This document shows positions 39,501 through 49,672 of a DNA stretch of 64,000 bases, piece by piece (position 1 is the first letter of the stretch; every line of letters begins with the position of its first letter). The stretch comes from an uncultured Chlorobiaceae bacterium. Its GTDB lineage: Bacteria; Bacteroidota; Chlorobiia; Chlorobiales; Chlorobiaceae. Position numbers and translations under genes: made by a program. The notes beneath the pieces are model-generated. The model saw nothing but the letters and a program-made list of their open reading frames with translations, was not told the DNA's origin and made no database searches. The stretch lies in assembly GCA_903869365.1 (NCBI GenBank), contig CAIPYV010000096.1:1-64000 (forward strand), written 5' to 3'.

Positions 39501-39948
39501 CGGTATAAGCTTCTTTAAGGGTGAACACCTTCTGAAGAATATCAGTAGCTTCCTCGTAAATCTGGCCTGCAGGTGAAGAGTCCGATGAATTCGATGGTTC
39601 AGAATCAGCGAAAAAAAATATTTTTCCGCTGCTGCTCTTGCCAAGAAGATAGACAAACCGGCACTGATAGGCAGCACTTCGGGAGCGAGCAAGCTGTTCC
39701 TTCAGTTTGCCATAGGCTGGCTTCCCAAGATCGGAAGTCGAACCTTCAAGTGTTTTCAACCGATCCAGCTCAATACCTTGGGCGGCCATTCGAACCTGCT
39801 GCAGCAACTGATCACGCATTTGATGATCCGCATATATGACCGTCCACCATGAGAGGATAGGAGCAATAAGAAAAAATATTCCTATTAACATTAATAGGAT
39901 ACGGTTCCTATTCATTGAAGCGGGTAACAGTGAATTCCTCAACTCCAT
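36556..39948 (-). CDS. Membrane hybrid sensor histidine kinase with two periplasmic sensor regions
   Basis: The 1130-aa protein has a membrane helix near residues 18-38, a first periplasmic region (about 40-200), two helices near 203-222 and 238-258, a second, Cache-like periplasmic region (about 260-530), and a helix near 533-560. In the cytosol follow a GAF domain (about 595-735), HisKA with phospho-acceptor His756 in [12 protein letters not shown], HATPase_c with [10 protein letters not shown] and [12 protein letters not shown], and a C-terminal receiver domain with Asp1060 in [12 protein letters not shown]. No output domain is attached, so the phosphate is probably passed to an HPt protein elsewhere. 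The signal is unknown. A start at the internal ATG (39915) is also possible. No response regulator is adjacent. Confidence 0.92.
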   Translation of the reverse strand: MELRNSLLPASMNRNRILLMLIGIFFLIAPILSWWTVIYADHQMRDQLLQQVRMAAQGIELDRLKTLEGSTSDLGKPAYGKLKEQLARSRSAAYQCRFVYLLGKSSSGKIFFFADSEPSNSSDSSPAGQIYEEATDILQKVFTLKEAYTEGPVPDRWGNWVSGFVPLVDPRNGKVIAVFGMDVDASDWTLDIIARSSIPVGLMLVTLITLITSYLLSRNVEAIPSPVRRRLIFPLGVLMSLIIAFMSLLLWKQHQQRVIDAVHHSESEVSSAFQKSIDVAEDALTIIVEELSHDSSIIKAIQAQDKGQLSSHTAPLYEGLKRVYGITQCNFIDPEHLCILNVSNPAHSGERINRLTLAEAERSRKLSNGIELNPLGRFTLWVDIPVIFEGRLVGYIELGKDIEDILKGIKLETGSGLAIFINKQFIQRSVGDEDRKNFQNDVRWDLYRNELLVFSSFGRFPQEFNSVLSAADASEGIESDLAGRSWRITAQPLKESSGRVIGKMILMQDISAYKWTVYRLISIGGIAIIVIFALVFGFLIVVLRRTDRSINRREEELRHRSAFQMLLIDLAIGFVNNPLDDLDKSINRVLALVGEFSGVDRVYLFHYDFEKGTMSNTHEWCASGITAEIQNLQDISNEVVPEWLATHRQGNVVYIPDVNVLKENSALWAILEPQGIQSLITIPLNYGDQCFGFVGFDSVREFKTWGDEDIALLRILSELITNTEVRRRHETALVTARFIAETANRAKSEFLANMSHEIRTPMNGVIGMTALLLDTALNTQQREYAQDALASAESLLNLLNDILDFSKIEAGKLDLEILDFDLRKVVDDFAVIMALKADEKNLKFIYTLSPEVTPFLRGDPGRLYQILNNLVGNAIKFTNQGEVSLSVEHISGNDDEVRLRFMVTDSGIGIPQEKIKTLFSSFTQVDASMTRRFGGTGLGLAICRRLVLLMGGEIGVKSLEHKGSEFWFILPFRKQKNQVNGWQYSKDGKKTSRMLLSSEEIPEKSGRAEIRLLLAEDSRVNQKVVMGILRKFGYHIDVVTNGVEALRALEARPYHLVIMDVQMQEMDGLEATRIIRSPHSAVLNHTIPVIALTAHAMKGDRELCLQAGMSDYVSKPITPAILIETIQKWL

Positions 39949-40068
39949 GATGTTTCAAGAAAAGAGTGGCCTTTTAAAAAAAACAAGACAACAGTCTCTC
40001 ATCAAATGCAAGACTTGAGCTGACACGCAACTCCTTATCTGCTATGAACAGTTCTGAAACATAATATC

Positions 40069-41214
40069 TTAAATTTTAACCCAACTGCGAAGACGATTAG
40101 AGTCGATACCTGCCTGGAGTACCTTCTGAATCATCAGACCATCGGAAAAACCCGCTGCATCGTGAAGAGTCTTTTCCTGATTATAAAGTGCTTTTACAAT
40201 CCGATGCGCAAGAAAGGCAAACCCGACCGCAAAAATACCGTGGACAGCCAGGGATGACTGCCTGATTTTTTCCTGCAGCACCAGTTCATCCCAAGGAAGT
40301 ATCGGGTCAACATGCTTCCATCGAGGAGCATCGATCAGACTCCGTCCTCTTTTTGCATTATCGCTTACAACCTCCCAAAGTTTTCCTGCCCCGTCAAGCC
40401 TTATCGTTTTCAGACTGCCTACCACTTCAAAGGAAAACCAGGTATACGCTCCTACCGTTGTAACGTGCATGAGTGAAGAGCTTCCAAGAGCAACAGAAGA
40501 GGGGCCAAACTTCATCATCATGGCGAAATTGTCATCCGAAGTCACTGCACAGGAGTTACCTGACGCATCTGGACGGTACGGAATACTTGTGGACAAATTG
40601 CAGGAAACTTCAGCTATTTCGCCGATAAGGTAACGGTTCATGTCAATCAGATGCGAACCAATCGCATGAAGGGCACCCCCTCCTTTAGAAGCATCACACC
40701 ACCATGACCAAGGCATGTCGGGGCGATTGCGACTGGCAAGATTGACCACGGTGCGGACTTCATACACTTTACCAATTTCACCTCCATCAATCATCTGTTT
40801 CATAGTCCTTACCGACGGATGAAATCGCAGTTGATGATCAAGAAGCGCTAAACCGGAAGCAGTGGAGGCCACGTCAACCATGGTAGTTGCATCCGCAATA
40901 TTGAGTGCAAAAGGCTTTTCACAAAGCACACTTTTGCCACTTTCAAGCACTCCTGTCACCATGGCTGCATGAAGAAAAGGAGGGGTTGTAACACAAACAA
41001 GATCAAGATCGCACTTCAGCAGGTCTCGCCAGTCAGCAAAACCCTGGCTGATATCGAACATCTTCATGAACTTCTGACGATGCAGTTCGGTAGGACTTGC
41101 CACTGCTGACAACTCTACATCTTCCATCAGTGAGAAGGCTGGAGCCTGAGCGACTTTTGCCCAGCTACTTCCCAAAAAGCCTATTTTTATTTTTTTTTTC
41201 ATTGAATTCGGCAT
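40069..41214 (-). CDS. Gfo/Idh/MocA-family oxidoreductase
   Basis: The 381-aa protein has an N-terminal NAD(P)-binding fold ([20 protein letters not shown]) and the family motif CEKPFALN followed by a C-terminal alpha/beta domain with [20 protein letters not shown] carrying the conserved His near the substrate. Members act on sugars, inositol or tetrapyrroles such as biliverdin; the substrate cannot be read here. The Gly motif is a slight variant ([10 protein letters not shown]). The ATG at 41214 abuts the U-tract of the hemN terminator; the second ATG at 41202 may be the true start. It lies downstream of hemN on the same strand. Confidence 0.85.
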   Translation of the reverse strand: MPNSMKKKIKIGFLGSSWAKVAQAPAFSLMEDVELSAVASPTELHRQKFMKMFDISQGFADWRDLLKCDLDLVCVTTPPFLHAAMVTGVLESGKSVLCEKPFALNIADATTMVDVASTASGLALLDHQLRFHPSVRTMKQMIDGGEIGKVYEVRTVVNLASRNRPDMPWSWWCDASKGGGALHAIGSHLIDMNRYLIGEIAEVSCNLSTSIPYRPDASGNSCAVTSDDNFAMMMKFGPSSVALGSSSLMHVTTVGAYTWFSFEVVGSLKTIRLDGAGKLWEVVSDNAKRGRSLIDAPRWKHVDPILPWDELVLQEKIRQSSLAVHGIFAVGFAFLAHRIVKALYNQEKTLHDAAGFSDGLMIQKVLQAGIDSNRLRSWVKI

Positions 41215-41241
41215 AAAAAAAGGGTGACCGAAATCACCCTT
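41214..41241 (-). terminator. Terminator of hemN, abutting next start codon
   Basis: On the minus strand AAGGGTGA-TTTCGG-TCACCCTT is followed by TTTTT, and the T-run ends right at the first ATG of the downstream oxidoreductase gene. It lies 22 bp beyond the hemN stop. Confidence 0.8.
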
Positions 41242-41262
41242 ATCATTGGACTGAATCTTTAA

Positions 41263-42681
41263 TCAGCCAAGCAGCTGTGCTTTCGCGAGTCGGGCTTTCT
41301 CAATATAGGTCTTCTGAATATCGCGCGACACATTGTATGCCTTTGAAAGGCTGTCGGAGTTCCAGAGCCTTGCATCGAAAGCCATGCAGATATTTCTGAG
41401 AAAAGGTATGCCGACTTCGGTCACACGAACACCTTTATCAAGCAGGACAACCAAGCCATCATTTTCCATATCCTCAAGACGGTAAAGAGCAATATCAAGT
41501 TCGTCGCAGTAGAGTTTCGGATCTTGCCATGAGGTTTCCTGCTTGCACATCAGGTTGAGAATGTGACGGCGAAGGACAAGATCCTCATCAGTCAGAAGAT
41601 GACCACGATGCAGCGGGAAGCGTCCTTCATTCACTGCTTTGATGTAGTCGATATCGTCCCGCTCATTCTGGGCAAAAGCGTACCAGGTATCGCTGATCGA
41701 CGATGATCCGAGCGCAAGCATCATCTGTGTTGTATTTTCCGTATAACCCATAAAGTTGCGATGCAGGGTGCCGTTTTTGGCTGCCACATAGAGTGCATCT
41801 CCCTCGATAGCGAAATGGTCCATGCCGATCTCATGATAACCTATAGATTCGAGCATTGCACTGCCTTTATCGTAGAGCTCCTGTTTCACATCACCTACAG
41901 GCAGATCCTCCTCCTTGAACTTCCGCTGTCCTTCATACATGTGCGGGTTATGTCCATAAGCATAAAAAGCAAGACGATCTGGCTTGAGTTCCATAACCTT
42001 CTGAATAGTATCGGTAATAGTGGCAAGTGTCTGCTTTGGAAGACCATAAACAAGGTCAAAATTTATCGAGGTAAAACCTATTTTTCGGGCAAGATCTACC
42101 TTTTCCTTAACTAATTCGAATGATTGGATACGGTTGATTTCCTGCTGCACGACAGGGTCAAAATCCTGTATACCAAAACTCATGCGTCGGAAACCGACAT
42201 TGTAAAGCGCTTCAAGATGTTCCTTCGATGTTGAACGAGGATTTGTTTCGAAGCTGAACATATAGTTGTCCATTCTATTGACATCCCTGCATATACCGTC
42301 AATTAGCCTGGTCAGATTTTCCGGACTGAAAAAGGTAGGGGTTCCACCGCCAATATGCAGCTCCTTGACATTAAGCCTGCCGGGAAAAACGTCGATATAC
42401 ATCTGCCATTCCTTAAGAAGCGCCTCAAGATAGGGCGTCTCATAGGAGTGATCCTGTGTTCGATGAGCGTTGCAACCGCAGAAGTAACAGTGATTCTCAC
42501 AGTAGGGAATGTGAATATACAGACTGATTCCGGTAGTTTCGTTGCTGTCGTTAAAACCTTTGACCATTGCCCCTTTCCACTGCTCCTGAGTAACACCATC
42601 GGTACTCCATGAGGGAATGGTAGGATAGCTTGTGTAACGAGGTCCGGGATTACTGTACTTTACTGCAAGATTAGTTACCAT
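41263..42681 (-). CDS. hemN: Oxygen-independent coproporphyrinogen III oxidase
   Basis: Radical-SAM enzyme that decarboxylates coproporphyrinogen III to protoporphyrinogen IX without oxygen, a step of heme and bacteriochlorophyll synthesis. The cluster motif is [18 protein letters not shown] (CxxxCxxC-x-C as in HemN), preceded by [22 protein letters not shown] is the SAM-binding GGGTP element, and [20 protein letters not shown] and [11 protein letters not shown] are family blocks. The length of 472 aa and the initial RYTSYPT motif fit true HemN rather than HemW. It is monocistronic with its own terminator and divergent from purE. Confidence 0.96.
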   Translation of the reverse strand: MVTNLAVKYSNPGPRYTSYPTIPSWSTDGVTQEQWKGAMVKGFNDSNETTGISLYIHIPYCENHCYFCGCNAHRTQDHSYETPYLEALLKEWQMYIDVFPGRLNVKELHIGGGTPTFFSPENLTRLIDGICRDVNRMDNYMFSFETNPRSTSKEHLEALYNVGFRRMSFGIQDFDPVVQQEINRIQSFELVKEKVDLARKIGFTSINFDLVYGLPKQTLATITDTIQKVMELKPDRLAFYAYGHNPHMYEGQRKFKEEDLPVGDVKQELYDKGSAMLESIGYHEIGMDHFAIEGDALYVAAKNGTLHRNFMGYTENTTQMMLALGSSSISDTWYAFAQNERDDIDYIKAVNEGRFPLHRGHLLTDEDLVLRRHILNLMCKQETSWQDPKLYCDELDIALYRLEDMENDGLVVLLDKGVRVTEVGIPFLRNICMAFDARLWNSDSLSKAYNVSRDIQKTYIEKARLAKAQLLG

Positions 42682-42810
42682 TGTTAATCTTCCTCTACAA
42701 GTATTATTTTTATAAATTCATGTCACGGGAAAATACATAAAACTCGGGAATTTCATAAATCATTAGCCTGGAAACAGGGAACAATGCTGGCACCAAACTA
42801 TCCTTTAACT

Positions 42811-43326
42811 ATGAGTAAAAAAAATATACCTATTGTCGGCATCCTCATGGGTTCGGACTCGGATTTCGACATCATGAAGGAAGCTGCACTGGTTCTTGAT
42901 GAATTTGGCATTACTTCAGAGAGTTCTGTTATTTCAGCACACAGGACACCTCATGACCTCGAGCACTATGCCTCTTCAGCCATAGAACGAGGCTTGAAAG
43001 TCATTATAGCGGGAGCTGGCGGAGCAGCGCACCTTCCAGGCGTTACGGCGGCCATGACCGTGCTGCCTGTTATTGGCGTTCCGATTTTCAGCAGTAAACT
43101 CAATGGACAGGACTCTCTTTACTCTATCGTGCAGATGCCTGCGGGTATTCCTGTAGCAACGGTCGGTATCGACAATGCGCGGAATGCTGCACTTCTGGCT
43201 ATTCAGATTCTTGCGCTTTCCAGCGAGACATTGATGGCAGCCCTTATTGAGTTCCGTCAAAAACTTGCCGATGCATCGAGGCAGAAAACAGAAAAAATCC
43301 GTGAAAAACTTTATGCAAAAAGCTGA
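42811..43326 (+). CDS. purE: N5-carboxyaminoimidazole ribonucleotide mutase
   Basis: PurE moves a carboxyl group to give CAIR in purine synthesis. The protein begins [20 protein letters not shown] (start 42811; an upstream ATG at 42784 is possible) and has the active-site motifs [12 protein letters not shown] and [17 protein letters not shown], followed by [19 protein letters not shown] and [16 protein letters not shown]. Length of about 171 aa is standard. The class-I type is indicated by the SAHRTP sequence. purK is not adjacent. The gene end overlaps the DUF985 gene by 14 nt. Confidence 0.96.
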   Translation: MSKKNIPIVGILMGSDSDFDIMKEAALVLDEFGITSESSVISAHRTPHDLEHYASSAIERGLKVIIAGAGGAAHLPGVTAAMTVLPVIGVPIFSSKLNGQDSLYSIVQMPAGIPVATVGIDNARNAALLAIQILALSSETLMAALIEFRQKLADASRQKTEKIREKLYAKS

Positions 43327-43813
43327 ATTCTGGATAGATCGCCTGCAACTGGTGCGCCATCCTGAAGGGGGTTACTACCGAGAAACCTACCGCAGCAGTG
43401 GTTCTTATGCTTTCACCAACTCCACACTTTTCAATGGTACCCGTTCCTATGCAACCGCCATCTACTATCTACTCAAAGACACAGATCGTTCAAAATTGCA
43501 TAGAATTCATTCAGACGAACTCTGGTTCTTCCATGCAGGCAATCCACTGAAGGTTCATATATTTCCAAAAAAAGGAGAACCGTCATGCTTTACCCTTGGA
43601 CTGTCTCCTGAAAACAGCGAAGTTTTGCAAGATACCGTCCCTGCAGAAAGCTGGTTTGGCGCATCACTTGAAAACACTGAAGCGGGAAGCTATTCGCTGG
43701 TTAGCTGCGTCGTTGCTCCAGGATTTGAATTCAGGGACTTTACGTTTGCTGACAGAATAACGCTCCTGAAAAAATTTCCCAAACACATTGACATTATCGA
43801 ACTCCTCACCTGA
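43313..43813 (+). CDS. DUF985 cupin-superfamily protein
   Basis: The 166-aa protein (start ATG 43313) shows the family opening [20 protein letters not shown] and the cupin metal-binding pattern [14 protein letters not shown], then [11 protein letters not shown] near the end. Members are small beta-barrel proteins, some described as sugar epimerase-like; no activity is established here. It overlaps purE by 14 nt and probably is translated from the same message. Confidence 0.88.
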   Translation: MQKAEFWIDRLQLVRHPEGGYYRETYRSSGSYAFTNSTLFNGTRSYATAIYYLLKDTDRSKLHRIHSDELWFFHAGNPLKVHIFPKKGEPSCFTLGLSPENSEVLQDTVPAESWFGASLENTEAGSYSLVSCVVAPGFEFRDFTFADRITLLKKFPKHIDIIELLT

Positions 43814-43985
43814 AATAGAAGAGCATCTGGAGAGAGATGAGTATCTCATTCCGCACCAAATTGCTGACAGCTCGGGAGATTTTCTTTCTTTTTTTTACTT
43901 TACCCCATTATCTGCAGCTATTACCACTATTTTGCAGAACAGAGAAAGAAAGCATCAAAGTATTTAATGAAAGGTAACAGTGGAT

Positions 43986-45287
43986 ATGAAAAAGCAGGTA
44001 GTGATTGTTGGAGGCGGATTTGCAGGACTGAACGCGGCCAGGATACTGGGCAATAAGGTGGATATTGAGATTACACTCATTGATCGGAAAAACTACCACT
44101 TGTTTCAGCCTCTTCTGTATCAGGTGGCAATGGCTGCGCTTGGAGAGGGTGATATTGCTGCTCCCCTGAGAAATATGCTGGCAAATTATCGGAACATCAC
44201 GGTTTTCAAAGGTATTGTCGAAAACGTCAATATTGAGAAGAGAGTCGTCATAACCGATTTTGGAGATATCCCTTACGACTATCTCATTCTGGCTTGCGGT
44301 GTACAGCATCACTATTTCGGCAACAACCAGTGGGAAGAGTTTGCTCCAGGACTGAAAACCCTTGCTCAGGCAAAGGAGATCCGACGACGAGTAATGGAGG
44401 CTTATGAGCGGGCAGAAAGAACAAAAGATCCTGTTGAACGAAAAAAACTGCTGACGTTTGTCATTGTCGGTGGTGGACCTACCGGAGTAGAGCTGGCTGG
44501 TTCAATTGGTGAAATGAGCCGTTATACCCTCTCAAAATTTTATCGTAACATTGATCCGAAGCTGACCCGGATTTTCATTGTCGAAGCGGCACCGCGCATC
44601 CTTGGTTCTTTTGACCCGGAACTTGCAAGCAAAGCAACACGATCCCTTGAAAAACTTGGCGTTCAGGTCTGGACAAGCAGCATGGTCAGTAACGTCGATG
44701 TCAACGGGGTGCAAATCGGCAAGGAACGCATTGAAGCGGCTACGGTACTTTGGGCGGCTGGAGTTACAGCTATAGAGATCGGTAAAACGATAGGGCTGGA
44801 AACCGACCGGATCGGACGTATCATTGTCGGAGAAGACCTCAGTATTCCAAGTCATCCTGAAATATTTGTCGGCGGCGATCTTGCTTATTTTATGCAGAAG
44901 AACGGCAAAACATTACCAGGGCTTGCTCCCGTTGCCTTACAGCAGGGGCGAGCCATAGGCAGAAACATTCTTCTCGATCTGAAAACAAAGACAAGAAAAC
45001 TTTTCCGGTATCGGGATAAAGGGCAGATGGCAACCATCGGCAAAAACAAGGCCATCGTTGAATTCGGAAACATTAAGTTTGATGGCATTTTAGCCTGGTT
45101 CACCTGGCTGCTGGTGCATATCTATTTCCTTACCAGCTTCCGTCACAGGGTTTTTGTACTGTTGCAGTGGGGATGGTCCTATTTCACCTTCAGCTATGGC
45201 GCACGCCTTATCGTCAACAAGGAGTGGAGGTTCTACCCTGACCCGGATCCCTGTGCAAACCATACCAAAGAAGAGACGCAGGAATGA
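43986..45287 (+). CDS. ndh: Type II NADH:quinone oxidoreductase-like flavoprotein
   Basis: The 433-aa protein transfers electrons from NADH to a quinone without proton pumping. It has two dinucleotide-binding motifs, QVVIVGGGFAGLNAARIL for FAD and FVIVGGGPTGVELAGSI for NADH, plus the family motifs YHLFQPLLYQVA, GVQHHYFGNN and LAPVALQQGRAIGRNI. The C-terminus LLVHIYFLTSFRHRVFVLLQ with WGWSYFTFSYGARL is an amphipathic membrane anchor seen in NDH-2 enzymes. An ATG at 43986 with AAAGG ahead is preferred over the GTG at 43980. It is followed with 4-nt overlap by a small membrane protein. Distinguishing it from a sulfide:quinone-related enzyme relies on the missing cysteines. Confidence 0.88.
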   Translation: MKKQVVIVGGGFAGLNAARILGNKVDIEITLIDRKNYHLFQPLLYQVAMAALGEGDIAAPLRNMLANYRNITVFKGIVENVNIEKRVVITDFGDIPYDYLILACGVQHHYFGNNQWEEFAPGLKTLAQAKEIRRRVMEAYERAERTKDPVERKKLLTFVIVGGGPTGVELAGSIGEMSRYTLSKFYRNIDPKLTRIFIVEAAPRILGSFDPELASKATRSLEKLGVQVWTSSMVSNVDVNGVQIGKERIEAATVLWAAGVTAIEIGKTIGLETDRIGRIIVGEDLSIPSHPEIFVGGDLAYFMQKNGKTLPGLAPVALQQGRAIGRNILLDLKTKTRKLFRYRDKGQMATIGKNKAIVEFGNIKFDGILAWFTWLLVHIYFLTSFRHRVFVLLQWGWSYFTFSYGARLIVNKEWRFYPDPDPCANHTKEETQE

Positions 45288-45496
45288 TAAAAAGCGGTGC
45301 TGTATCGATGATCACGGGCATACTGCTCTCAGTGATCTTTATCGGGATTGCACTGTATCTCCTTTTTTTTCCTGATGGAGCACCTCATCTATCGAAAGAT
45401 GATCTCAGGCTTTATGCACTGCTGACAGGCTCTTATGGTCTATGGAGATTTATTCGCGTCTTTATTGTATGGAAAGAAGCGAAAAAAAATGTTTGA
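45284..45496 (+). CDS. Small two-helix membrane protein
   Basis: The 70-aa protein has a hydrophobic helix (residues about 6-29, ITGILLSVIFIGIALYLLFF) and a second amphipathic helix (LLTGSYGLWRFIRVFIVW). It overlaps the ndh stop by 4 nt (ATGA), so it is translationally coupled and may be an accessory subunit or membrane anchor of the NADH dehydrogenase. No family assignment. Confidence 0.65.
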   Translation: MIKSGAVSMITGILLSVIFIGIALYLLFFPDGAPHLSKDDLRLYALLTGSYGLWRFIRVFIVWKEAKKNV

Positions 45497-45577
45497 ACAG
45501 ATCGTCATACATCATTATAATCAAACAGTTATCACACTGTTATTCGGGAATTCAATCGTTTGAAGAACAAAAAAAGC

Positions 45578-46780
45578 ATGAAACCACTGCCCATAACCCA
45601 GGAAACCGAACAAAAGCTTTTTTTCCATAATTATGCCAGATTTCCTCTTGCCGTCACCCATGGAGAAGGAGTATGGCTTTTCAGCGATAATGGAAGCCGT
45701 TACCTCGATATGATTGCAGGTATCGGTGTCAATGCCCTCGGCTATGGAGATAAACGCCTCGTCGAGGCAATCAGCGCACAGGCGGCAAAACTGATCCATG
45801 CCTCAAACCTGTTCATGATGCAACCCCAGTTTGAGCTTGCAAAAAAACTGCTTGCTCTTTCCGGACTCTCAAAGGTCTTTTTTGCCAACAGTGGTACGGA
45901 GGCAATCGAAGCGTCCATAAAAATGGCAAGGAAATGGGCTGGACGGTCAGGTGATGAGCATAAAAAAGAGGTGCTCTCTCTGAGCAACTGCTTTCATGGA
46001 AGAACTTATGGTGCCATGTCCCTGACGGCAAAAGCTAAATATGTTGATGGATTTGATCCACTGCTTCCCGGAACTGGGATGATAGCCTTCAACGACATCG
46101 AAGACCTTGAGAAGAAAGTTTCTGACAAAACTGCCGCTGTTTTCATTGAAGTAGTTCAGGGCGAGGGGGGTATTCACCGGATTTCACAGCCTTTTATTGA
46201 AAGACTCAAAGAACTTCGGCTGCAATACAACTTCCTGATTGTTGCTGATGAAATTCAGGCCGGATGCGGCAGAACAGGAAAGTTTTTCAGCTATATGCAT
46301 GTTGATGCAGATCCCGATCTGGTATGCCTTGCCAAACCACTTGGTGGTGGTCTGCCACTGTCGGCCGTCATTGGTAATGAAAAGGTTGCAGATGTTCTCT
46401 CCTACGGCAACCACGGCACAACGTTTGGCGGGAACCCCGTTGCATGCGCAGCTGGAATTGCCATGATAGATGCCATTGAGGAAGATCTGCTTATGAAAAA
46501 CGCCGAGATAACCGGAAGATATATGCACGACGAACTTCAAAAATTAGCAGTTCGTCATCCCCAAATCACTGATATCCGTCAATATGGTCTGATGATCGGC
46601 ATCACCGTTGACAAAGAAGCTAAGTATTATGTTGAACAAGCGCTCAGGAAATATGTTATCCTCAACGCTACAAGCCAGAACGTTATCAGGCTTCTCCCAC
46701 CACTGAACATCACAAGGGAAGAGGCTCAACAATGTATCCTCGTACTTGATGAAATCTTTTCCGAAGAAACCGCAGGTTAA
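45578..46780 (+). CDS. argD: Acetylornithine aminotransferase
   Basis: PLP-dependent class-III aminotransferase in arginine synthesis. Shown by the opening [48 protein letters not shown], the PLP-lysine region [16 protein letters not shown] (Lys) and [16 protein letters not shown]. The ATG at 45578 is preferred over an upstream TTG. The 400-aa length is normal. The fold also covers ornithine and succinylornithine aminotransferases, so the exact substrate is inferred. No other arg genes are adjacent. It ends inside the start of the DUF3098 gene. Confidence 0.88.
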   Translation: MKPLPITQETEQKLFFHNYARFPLAVTHGEGVWLFSDNGSRYLDMIAGIGVNALGYGDKRLVEAISAQAAKLIHASNLFMMQPQFELAKKLLALSGLSKVFFANSGTEAIEASIKMARKWAGRSGDEHKKEVLSLSNCFHGRTYGAMSLTAKAKYVDGFDPLLPGTGMIAFNDIEDLEKKVSDKTAAVFIEVVQGEGGIHRISQPFIERLKELRLQYNFLIVADEIQAGCGRTGKFFSYMHVDADPDLVCLAKPLGGGLPLSAVIGNEKVADVLSYGNHGTTFGGNPVACAAGIAMIDAIEEDLLMKNAEITGRYMHDELQKLAVRHPQITDIRQYGLMIGITVDKEAKYYVEQALRKYVILNATSQNVIRLLPPLNITREEAQQCILVLDEIFSEETAG

Positions 46781-47000
46781 AACTGCTGAAAAAGCAGCAG
46801 AGATGCCCTTGGGAGCTGTCAACTATATCATGATAGCTCTTGGGGTGCTTGTTCTGGCAGGAAGCTACGGGATAATGTTTCTCGAAAAGGAAGTGGACGG
46901 ATTTTTCGCGCTTTTTATCAGTCCCGTAGCCCTTGTCTCAGCATACGGGTGGATTATCTTTGCCATCCTGCACCGACCAACACAGAAGAATAACCGCTGA
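46749..47000 (+). CDS. DUF3098-family small membrane protein
   Basis: The 83-aa protein has two membrane helices: [20 protein letters not shown] (about 28-47) and [20 protein letters not shown] (about 53-74). The MPLG-NY opening of the first helix and the C-terminal [16 protein letters not shown] match DUF3098, a family of the Bacteroidota/Chlorobi group of unknown function. The gene starts within argD (32-nt overlap) and its stop is immediately followed by the stop of the convergent tonB gene. Confidence 0.75.
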   Translation: MKSFPKKPQVKTAEKAAEMPLGAVNYIMIALGVLVLAGSYGIMFLEKEVDGFFALFISPVALVSAYGWIIFAILHRPTQKNNR

Positions 47001-47807
47001 TTAATCAAGCTGAAACCGTATCGGGACGGTGAACCAGACCTTTATTGGGCTACCGTTCTGAATGCCGGGATAGTATTTTGATTCCATAACGGACTTTATA
47101 GCAACAGCGTCAAACACATCACAATCAGCGGGGATACGCTTCATCACCTTAGCCTTGACTGGATGACCATCTTCACCAATCAGTACACTGACAAACACCT
47201 TTCCAGTAATGCCGGCAATTCGTGCCATCTCGGGATAGGCAGGTTTTTTCTGGTCAAGAAATCCGGGCATTTTTTCACAGGGAACAAACATCGGCACCTC
47301 ATCACCTGCTGAAGCACTTCCGGATCCGGAACCGGTACCCTGGGTCTGTATCGCCTGTTTTAACTCTTTCTGAGTCGCAACAGTCTGTTCACGTGGAACT
47401 TCCTCCTCGTTGACCTTTTTAATCTTCCCAACATTCGGTGGGGCAACAGTCGACGAGGGAGTCACAGGAGTTGGCTCGGGAGCGGTGAGTGGAGGCGGAG
47501 GCGGAAGCTGCGTCACACTGGTTACAACTTCATAGCACTCGACCATCGGATGAGTATCTTTATCAAACAGTCCTGTCAATGAACCAATACGCTGCCAGTT
47601 AGCTGTAACAAGCCAAAAAAAAGAGAGCAGCGCGATCGCTGTAATGACTCCATGACTGAGAAAAAGATGTGCCTGCCGTCGTAGAACAAGATTGCCGTAA
47701 TGCAACTTCCGTAAACTATCCGTGTCAAGAAACTCTTCACCCAACGACCAGGAAAGCGCTCTTTTATGAAAAGTATCCTGATGGATTTTATCTAATTTTG
47801 AAGACAC
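47001..47807 (-). CDS. tonB: TonB-like energy transducer
   Basis: The 268-aa protein has an unusually long N-terminal cytosolic part of about 50 residues, one membrane helix (HGVITAIALLSFFWLVTANW), a Pro-rich periplasmic spacer (PPPPPLTAPEPTPVTPS), and a C-terminal TonB domain (YPEMARIAGITGKVFVSVLI, then VKAKVMKRIP and KYYPGIQNGSPIKVWFTVPI). It transmits proton-motive energy to outer-membrane receptors. The extended cytosolic N-terminus resembles multi-copy TonB proteins of the Bacteroidota. It is the last gene of the exbB-exbD-exbD-tonB operon, 29 bp after exbD2. Confidence 0.92.
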   Translation of the reverse strand: MSSKLDKIHQDTFHKRALSWSLGEEFLDTDSLRKLHYGNLVLRRQAHLFLSHGVITAIALLSFFWLVTANWQRIGSLTGLFDKDTHPMVECYEVVTSVTQLPPPPPLTAPEPTPVTPSSTVAPPNVGKIKKVNEEEVPREQTVATQKELKQAIQTQGTGSGSGSASAGDEVPMFVPCEKMPGFLDQKKPAYPEMARIAGITGKVFVSVLIGEDGHPVKAKVMKRIPADCDVFDAVAIKSVMESKYYPGIQNGSPIKVWFTVPIRFQLD

Positions 47808-47836
47808 CTTAACTCACTCCTTTGTTTATTCGTGCC

Positions 47837-48361
47837 TTAAACAGCTCTTTTAACTTCCAGTGCATCCTGTTCAGTATAATCATCAAGGCTGAACCGATCA
47901 ATTTTCATAAGATTCAGCTCGTCAATAATATCGACAAGCTGTTTATATTTTGCTTTGTCACTCAGTTTGACCACAATCACCAGTTTCTTGTTAGACACCG
48001 TCTGCTGCTTCAATAAAGAGCGCAACTGCGGACTTAAAGAAAGCTGACGGTTATCTTGAGTATCATAGAGAGCAATTCTTTTCGGCACCTCATTACCGAT
48101 AGAACAATAGGCCATCCCATCACCGGCAATCCTCATTGTCATGACATTATTTTCAGCCACCTTGACTTCCAACTTTTCCGGAGGAGTATTGATCTCCATG
48201 GTATTGGATTTGGAAAAGGTTGTTGTGAGCATAAAAAATGTCAAAAGAAGAAAAGCCACATCAACCATCGGAGTCATATCAAGACGAAAGCCGATTCGTT
48301 TGGAGTGATGTCTCCCTTTTTTTTTGCCGCTACTTCCGTTTGGAGAATCAACAATACCCAT
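47837..48361 (-). CDS. exbD: ExbD/TolR-family biopolymer transporter (second copy)
   Basis: The 174-aa protein has a basic N-terminus, one membrane helix ([20 protein letters not shown] with the conserved Asp at its start) and a periplasmic domain ([20 protein letters not shown]). Its helix and following residues are nearly the same as in the neighbouring exbD, pointing to tandem duplication. Gene spacing of 3 nt to the upstream copy shows a single operon. Two ExbD proteins with one TonB are common in Bacteroidota-type TonB systems. Confidence 0.93.
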   Translation of the reverse strand: MGIVDSPNGSSGKKKGRHHSKRIGFRLDMTPMVDVAFLLLTFFMLTTTFSKSNTMEINTPPEKLEVKVAENNVMTMRIAGDGMAYCSIGNEVPKRIALYDTQDNRQLSLSPQLRSLLKQQTVSNKKLVIVVKLSDKAKYKQLVDIIDELNLMKIDRFSLDDYTEQDALEVKRAV

Positions 48362-48364
48362 ATC

Positions 48365-48898
48365 TCAGCGGACCTCCCTTTTAAGAACAGTAATCAGATT
48401 AAAGGTCAGCAGATTGGCTTTTTTATAAACCTTGATGACATGATTCACGGCTTCAAAACCAGCATCGGCATCGGCCCTGACTACCGGACGAAGTTTCGGG
48501 TCTGCAAAACGCGCCATGACCACAAATTTGTGAAGCTCATCACGATCTACCTGAAAGTTTTCAGCAAGTCTAAAGTTTTTCAGTGAATCTGCAACTGCTC
48601 CTGCAGACATTCCCGCACTCGTCAGCTTCGGTTTTATTACTGAATTGAACAGTTTTTCCCGGGACTGCTGTGAAGATACCCCCATGAAAAAGGTGTTTTG
48701 AGAGCTTACTGTTACCGTCAGAACATTTGACTCGGGAAGCTTCTGTACCGAATGTGAAGAGGGAAGGTTGATCTTAACCACTTCAGGAGGCCTAAACTTT
48801 GTTGTAAGCATGAAAAACGTCAATAGAAGAAACGCAACGTCCACCATTGGCGTCATATCAATGCGAAATCCAACCCTTTTTGCCTTGATCCTCGACAT
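48365..48898 (-). CDS. exbD: ExbD/TolR-family biopolymer transporter (first copy)
   Basis: The 177-aa protein has the ExbD helix ([20 protein letters not shown], conserved Asp) after a basic segment (KRVGFRIDMTPM) and a periplasmic domain of about 130 residues with a long insertion relative to ExbD2. It pairs with ExbB to form the proton channel that drives TonB. The start lies 6 nt after exbB. Confidence 0.94.
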   Translation of the reverse strand: MSRIKAKRVGFRIDMTPMVDVAFLLLTFFMLTTKFRPPEVVKINLPSSHSVQKLPESNVLTVTVSSQNTFFMGVSSQQSREKLFNSVIKPKLTSAGMSAGAVADSLKNFRLAENFQVDRDELHKFVVMARFADPKLRPVVRADADAGFEAVNHVIKVYKKANLLTFNLITVLKREVR

Positions 48899-48904
48899 CA
48901 GCTC

Positions 48905-49672
48905 TTATTCCGATTTACCTGTTCCGAGAGTGTGTATGATATAGAATGCAGCTTCATCAATCGTATAGCTGAAACGGTCAACCCGGCTGGTAAACACATT
49001 GTATGCAACAATCCCCATAATACCGCCGAGAATACCGAGCGCAGTATTAAAGAGAGCTTCAGAAATACCAAGTGAAAGCTGGACTGCGTCAGGAGCACCG
49101 CTGGTTGCCATGGCAGCAAAGGCACGGATCATACCGAGCGTTGTCCCCAGAAGCCCGACCATGGTGGAGATTGAGGCAATGGTGGAAATCGAAACCAGAT
49201 TTTTTTCCAGAAGCGGCATCTCCATAATGGTAGCCTCCTCAACAGCCTTTTCCATCTCGCTGATCTTTTTCTCCCGATCGGTGACATTATATTGAGAGAG
49301 TTTTTTGTAACGGTCAAGCACTGCGCGAAGCACGGCTGCAAGTGAACTCTGATGGTCATCACATTTCACTATAGCCTGATCAATAAAGCCGTTGTCAATA
49401 TCCTGTTTGAGGGCATGCACAAATTCAGGAATATTTCCCTTCCCCGAAGCCTTGTTCAACGCAATGATACGTTCCACCGTGTAGGCAACCACCATCAAAA
49501 TCAGCGACATGAGTACCGAGACAACAAGTCCCCCGTTGAACACGGCATGGAACATGGAACCCGGAGGAGTAGTGCCCATCCAGAAATAAAACCCGAGGGA
49601 AACCGCGTAAGTTACGGCAATGAGCAAACCCGTAAAAAAACCATGTTTCATAGACTTACAATTTTTTTTCAA
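48905..49672 (-). CDS. exbB: ExbB/TolQ/MotA-family proton channel
   Basis: The 255-aa protein has an N-terminal helix near residues 12-35, a second near 43-65 (VSVLMSLILMVVAYTVERII), and two C-terminal helices (ISTIASISTMVGLLGTTLGM and ALFNTALGILGGIMGIVAYN) with the conserved Thr and Pro/Gly pattern of ExbB. A cytosolic helical region separates the two pairs. It heads the operon exbB-exbD-exbD-tonB and is divergent from dnaG with a 278-bp spacer. Confidence 0.94.
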   Translation of the reverse strand: MKKNCKSMKHGFFTGLLIAVTYAVSLGFYFWMGTTPPGSMFHAVFNGGLVVSVLMSLILMVVAYTVERIIALNKASGKGNIPEFVHALKQDIDNGFIDQAIVKCDDHQSSLAAVLRAVLDRYKKLSQYNVTDREKKISEMEKAVEEATIMEMPLLEKNLVSISTIASISTMVGLLGTTLGMIRAFAAMATSGAPDAVQLSLGISEALFNTALGILGGIMGIVAYNVFTSRVDRFSYTIDEAAFYIIHTLGTGKSE

